Origin: Tannerella sp.
GTDB taxonomy: Bacteria; Bacteroidota; Bacteroidia; Bacteroidales; Tannerellaceae
NCBI GenBank assembly: GCA_031282485.1
Contig: JAITDQ010000279.1
Location: forward strand, 1 to 8,042
DNA: 8,042 bases
Direction: 5' to 3'
Shown here piece after piece: positions 7,050-8,042 of the stretch; position 1 is the stretch's first letter; each line of letters begins with the position of its first letter. Made by a program: the position numbers and the translations under genes. Below the pieces are notes generated by a model. That model was given only the letters and a program-made list of their open reading frames with translations. It was not told where the DNA came from and did not search any database.

Positions 7050-7667
7050 ATGACCTTTTTGGAATTTAAGGATAAGATGTTTGATCTGGCATGCTTCAAT
7101 ATCTATCAGGTATATGCATGGCAATCCGATTTTGACCGTAACAACCTCACCCGATGGCTGAAGAAAGGGTATCTCGTCCGGTTACGACAGGGATATTTTG
7201 CATTTTCGGAATACAGGAACAGGCCGGATTATTCTCTTTATTTTGCCAATCGAATTTATCGCCCGTCCTATATCAGCCTGCATACGGCGTTGGCGTTTTA
7301 CGGGATGATACCGGAGGCGATCGTGCAAATTACCGGTGTAACATCCTTGAAAACAGCGTCATTTCGCAATGACTTTGGCGAATACTCCTACCATAATATC
7401 AAAGAAAACCTGATGTTCGGATACGAGCTAAAACCCATGACAGACAGCCGTACCATACAGTTTGCCACACCCGAAAAGGCATTGCTTGATTTGCTGTACC
7501 TGTATCCGTTTTACGATAGCGAGCAGGAATTGGAAGATTTACGTTTGGATGAGGCTTATTTGCACGATGATTTGAATAAGAATTTGCTGGCGGATTATTG
7601 TGTCGGGTTTCAAAGCAAGGCGCTTGACTGTCGGGTAAAATTGCTTTTTAAAACTTATGACTTATGA
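7050..7667 (+). CDS. AbiEi-like antitoxin/transcriptional regulator (type IV toxin-antitoxin)
   Basis: A 205-residue protein resembling the AbiEi antitoxin family. An N-terminal winged-helix region (about 1-52, with LTRWLKKGYLVRLRQGYFAF as helix and wing) is followed by the family's second domain: YISLHTALAFYGMIPEAIVQ (74-93), ITGVTSLKTASF and the characteristic ATPEKALLDLLYLYP (139-153). AbiEi proteins repress their own promoter and neutralise the AbiEii nucleotidyltransferase toxin. The stop overlaps the start of the next gene by four bases (ATGA, 7664-7667), the usual coupling for this pair. The ATG at 7050 is preferred over 7008 because the earlier one falls within the promoter region and adds 14 residues unlike the family. 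Its partner is truncated, so this is now an antitoxin without a complete local toxin. Confidence 0.88.
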   Translation: MTFLEFKDKMFDLACFNIYQVYAWQSDFDRNNLTRWLKKGYLVRLRQGYFAFSEYRNRPDYSLYFANRIYRPSYISLHTALAFYGMIPEAIVQITGVTSLKTASFRNDFGEYSYHNIKENLMFGYELKPMTDSRTIQFATPEKALLDLLYLYPFYDSEQELEDLRLDEAYLHDDLNKNLLADYCVGFQSKALDCRVKLLFKTYDL

Positions 7668-7804
7668 TACAAATTGAACAGATAAGGAATTATTTCCCGG
7701 CTCAAATCCGCGAAAACTCAATCTTCGATAAACATATACTGAAAGAGTATTTACAACTGATGATTCTGGATCACCTTTCTTCCACACCATGTCACAGGGT
7801 TTAA
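7664..7804 (+). pseudogene. Truncated AbiEii-type toxin (nucleotidyltransferase), N-terminal fragment
   Basis: This frame starts at the ATG overlapping the antitoxin stop and encodes 46 residues: MIQIEQIRNYFPAQIRENSI, then FDKHILKEYLQLMILDHLSS and TPCHRV. The first 41-42 residues look like the start of an AbiEii/AbiGii nucleotidyltransferase, a family of roughly 250-300 residues. The defining GGTxLRxxxxxxRFSEDLDF region normally follows soon afterwards and is missing. The last four residues and the stop appear to be encoded by the left end of an inserted element, beginning around 7789-7791. The fragment lacks every known catalytic residue and should be inactive. The toxin's remainder may lie beyond the right edge of the window, on the far side of the element. 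The family assignment rests on the N-terminal resemblance plus the coupled AbiEi gene. Confidence 0.75.
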
Positions 7805-7880
7805 GAGTTAATAATTCAGTAATTCAACTTTCGCAAGTGTCTGAACTTGCTGATTTATAATAAAAAAGGTAGCATAATAT

Positions 7881-7911
7881 TTTGATAAGTCACAGGTTTT
7901 TAGTAACTTTG
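7881..7911 (+). promoter_or_regulatory. Canonical Bacteroidota promoter inside the IS left end
   Basis: TTTG (7881-7884), 19 bp, then TAACTTTG (7904-7911) matches both consensus elements and the spacing of the phylum's primary sigma factor. Transcription should start near 7918, giving a leader of about 19 nt before the ATG at 7937. It is the best promoter match in the window. Confidence 0.75.
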
Positions 7912-7936
7912 TGTCGCCAAACAAAAAAAAATAATT

Positions 7937-8042
7937 ATGCTACGACACAAAAGTACAACAATAATTTCGGAACTCAAAAATTATTTCAGTTCAAACGAAA
8001 AATCAATACAAACTCTTTTCACGGTGTTACGTTCCCTGAGAA
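7937..8042 (+). CDS. Probable transposase, N-terminal fragment cut by the window edge
   Basis: The frame starts ATG CTA CGA CAC and stays open to the window edge, giving 35 codons (MLRHKSTTIISELKNYFSSN, then EKSIQTLFTVLRSLR). Lysine- and serine-rich helical N-termini of this sort occur in several transposase families, but nothing here identifies one. The transposase call rests on context: a strong promoter, a short AT-rich leader and location in a segment that breaks the toxin gene. The start codon is included in one arm of an inverted repeat (7934-7943). A non-transposase passenger gene cannot be ruled out. Confidence 0.5.
   Translation, partial: MLRHKSTTIISELKNYFSSNEKSIQTLFTVLRSLR

Larger units (their letters stand above)
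7790..8042 (+). mobile_element. Left end of an insertion sequence interrupting the toxin gene (partial)
   Basis: The toxin reading frame loses family resemblance after SSTP (codon 7787-7789). About 115 bp later comes a canonical promoter and a new gene starting at 7937. This arrangement (disrupted gene, short terminal region, promoter, transposase-like frame) indicates an IS. Within the left end are a GTCACAGG direct repeat (7791-7798 and 7889-7896), a hairpin gcaagt-N6-acttgc (7833-7850) and a 10-bp inverted repeat covering the start codon. The exact boundary, terminal inverted repeat and target duplication cannot be fixed because the other end is outside the window. I do not recognise the IS family. 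Confidence 0.65.

Noticed and set aside
6699..7124. A 141-residue minus-strand frame spanning the araT upstream interval
   Set aside because: It starts inside the AbiEi-like gene, crosses the palindromic repeat and both promoters, ends in the araT 5' region in another frame, and resembles no family I know.
7664..7804. Toxin truncation by a simple point frameshift
   Set aside because: None of the expected downstream motifs appears in the other frames after 7790; a promoter and a new reading frame follow instead, which fits an insertion better.

Overview
The window looks like a chromosome segment from a Bacteroidales-type member of the Bacteroidota. The evidence is the gene set (an arabinose operon with a Nudix-type AraR and an SSS transporter), AT-rich leaders without clear Shine-Dalgarno sequences, and several TAnnTTTG (-7) promoter boxes typical of the primary sigma factor of this phylum. 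No RNA gene or CRISPR array was seen.

Region 9-6784 is a minus-strand L-arabinose operon read in the order araT (Na+/sugar symporter), araR (Nudix-fold regulator), araD (ribulose-5-phosphate 4-epimerase), araA (arabinose isomerase), then araB (ribulokinase). Together the products import L-arabinose, isomerise it to L-ribulose, phosphorylate it and epimerise it to D-xylulose 5-phosphate. The three enzymes keep the catalytic and metal-binding residues expected of their families. The AraR Nudix box has lost two of its three catalytic glutamates, as expected of a sugar sensor rather than a hydrolase. A striking inverted repeat upstream of araT (two copies of a 14-bp palindrome) is the best candidate for the AraR operator.

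The operon is interrupted between araA and araB by about 495 bp (1680-2174). This interval holds an 85-residue remnant of a HEPN-type protein (RNRIAHH motif) without its N-terminal part. It also holds a compact inverted-repeat structure with outward-to-inward -7-like boxes, a degenerate pair of inverted repeats bracketing the remnant, and heptamer tandem repeats directly before araB.

Region 6785-7049 is the divergent regulatory interval. Region 7050-8042 on the plus strand is a broken AbiE-type (type IV) toxin-antitoxin locus. The AbiEi-like antitoxin is complete, but the overlapping AbiEii toxin gene is cut after about 41 codons by what appears to be the left end of an insertion sequence. 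That end carries a canonical promoter, the first 35 codons of a probable transposase, and an inverted repeat that could hide the transposase start codon in read-through transcripts. Two decayed defence-type genes therefore border or interrupt an otherwise intact sugar operon.
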